Part shown: positions 13,427 through 13,493 of the stretch, piece after piece
How the letters are laid out: the number at the start of each line of letters is the position of its first letter
Numbering within the stretch: the first letter of the stretch is position 1
Translations under genes and position numbers: made by a program
Assembly (NCBI GenBank): GCA_027031505.1
Contig: JALVQH010000208.1
Location: 1-13,493, forward strand
Length of the DNA: 13,493 bases
Direction of reading: 5' to 3'
Origin: Campylobacteraceae bacterium
GTDB taxonomy: Bacteria; Campylobacterota; Campylobacteria; Campylobacterales; Sulfurovaceae
Notes under the pieces: model-generated
Databases searched by the model: none
Told to the model about the DNA's origin: nothing
Seen by the model: only the letters and a program-made list of their open reading frames with translations

Positions 13427-13493
13427 GTAGACAAAAAATTGACTGAGTTCCAAAAATATGTCAAATTGTCATATTTTTTCTGTCGTAGACAAA
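13427..13493. promoter_or_regulatory. Near-palindrome flanked by GTAGACAAA direct repeats upstream of recA
   Basis: At 13452-13478 a 27-base near-palindrome has perfect 9-base outer arms AAAAATATG and CATATTTTT, then single T/T mismatches, then CAA-A-TTG at the centre. GTAGACAAA occurs as a direct repeat on both sides (13427-13435 and 13485-13493, the last base of the window). The layout resembles an operator or a promoter for recA or for an unseen gene to the right. Confidence 0.45.

Overview
The window reads as chromosomal DNA of a Campylobacterota (Epsilonproteobacteria) member, probably a free-living, respiratory, sulfur-oxidising or denitrifying type. The main pointers are the recA-eno-FtsB-like gene order, the histidine-kinase H-box with AHQWRQPL, a NirF-type heme d1 propeller, an Aer-like PAS and A-rich ribosome binding sites. 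Base composition looks close to even, higher than Campylobacter or Sulfurimonas. A Sulfurovum- or Nitratifractor-like host is a guess; no rRNA is present to settle it.

Layout, left to right. (1) 1-766, minus: a REP-associated tyrosine transposase (RAYT, HUH/Y1 family), cut by the window edge, with its own promoter and a GGGGTCAGG-bearing hairpin upstream. (2) 905-4608, minus: a compact run of four genes in the order NirF-like propeller, DUF2157, DUF4401, GDYXXLXY. The last three overlap one another and form a known but uncharacterised membrane module. (3) 4609-5161: a gene-free stretch holding a roughly 296-bp element with 26-bp terminal inverted repeats, then the topA promoter. (4) 5162-10490, plus: topA, a PAS histidine kinase, an OmpR-type response regulator, a doubtful small ORF, and a CPA2 cation:proton antiporter without a regulatory domain. 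The first three are tightly spaced. (5) 10494-13365, minus and convergent with the antiporter: recA, then eno, then an FtsB/DivIC-like coiled-coil protein. The recA-eno gap (320 bp) carries another repeat copy and a cluster of hairpins. Upstream of recA lie a 27-bp near-palindrome and a 9-bp direct repeat.

Most genes are ordinary housekeeping or known families. The best candidate for something undescribed is the dispersed intergenic repeat family. Three copies share the end CAGACTATTTRTTGG(T)G and a fourth, in the recA-eno gap, has a diverged form of it. Two are paired as a MITE-like element upstream of topA, one lies in the recA-eno gap, and one forms the last codons and stop of the GDYXXLXY gene beside the RAYT. 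Whether the RAYT has any role in moving them is an open hypothesis. All statements come from reading the sequence and recalled family knowledge; no database search was run.
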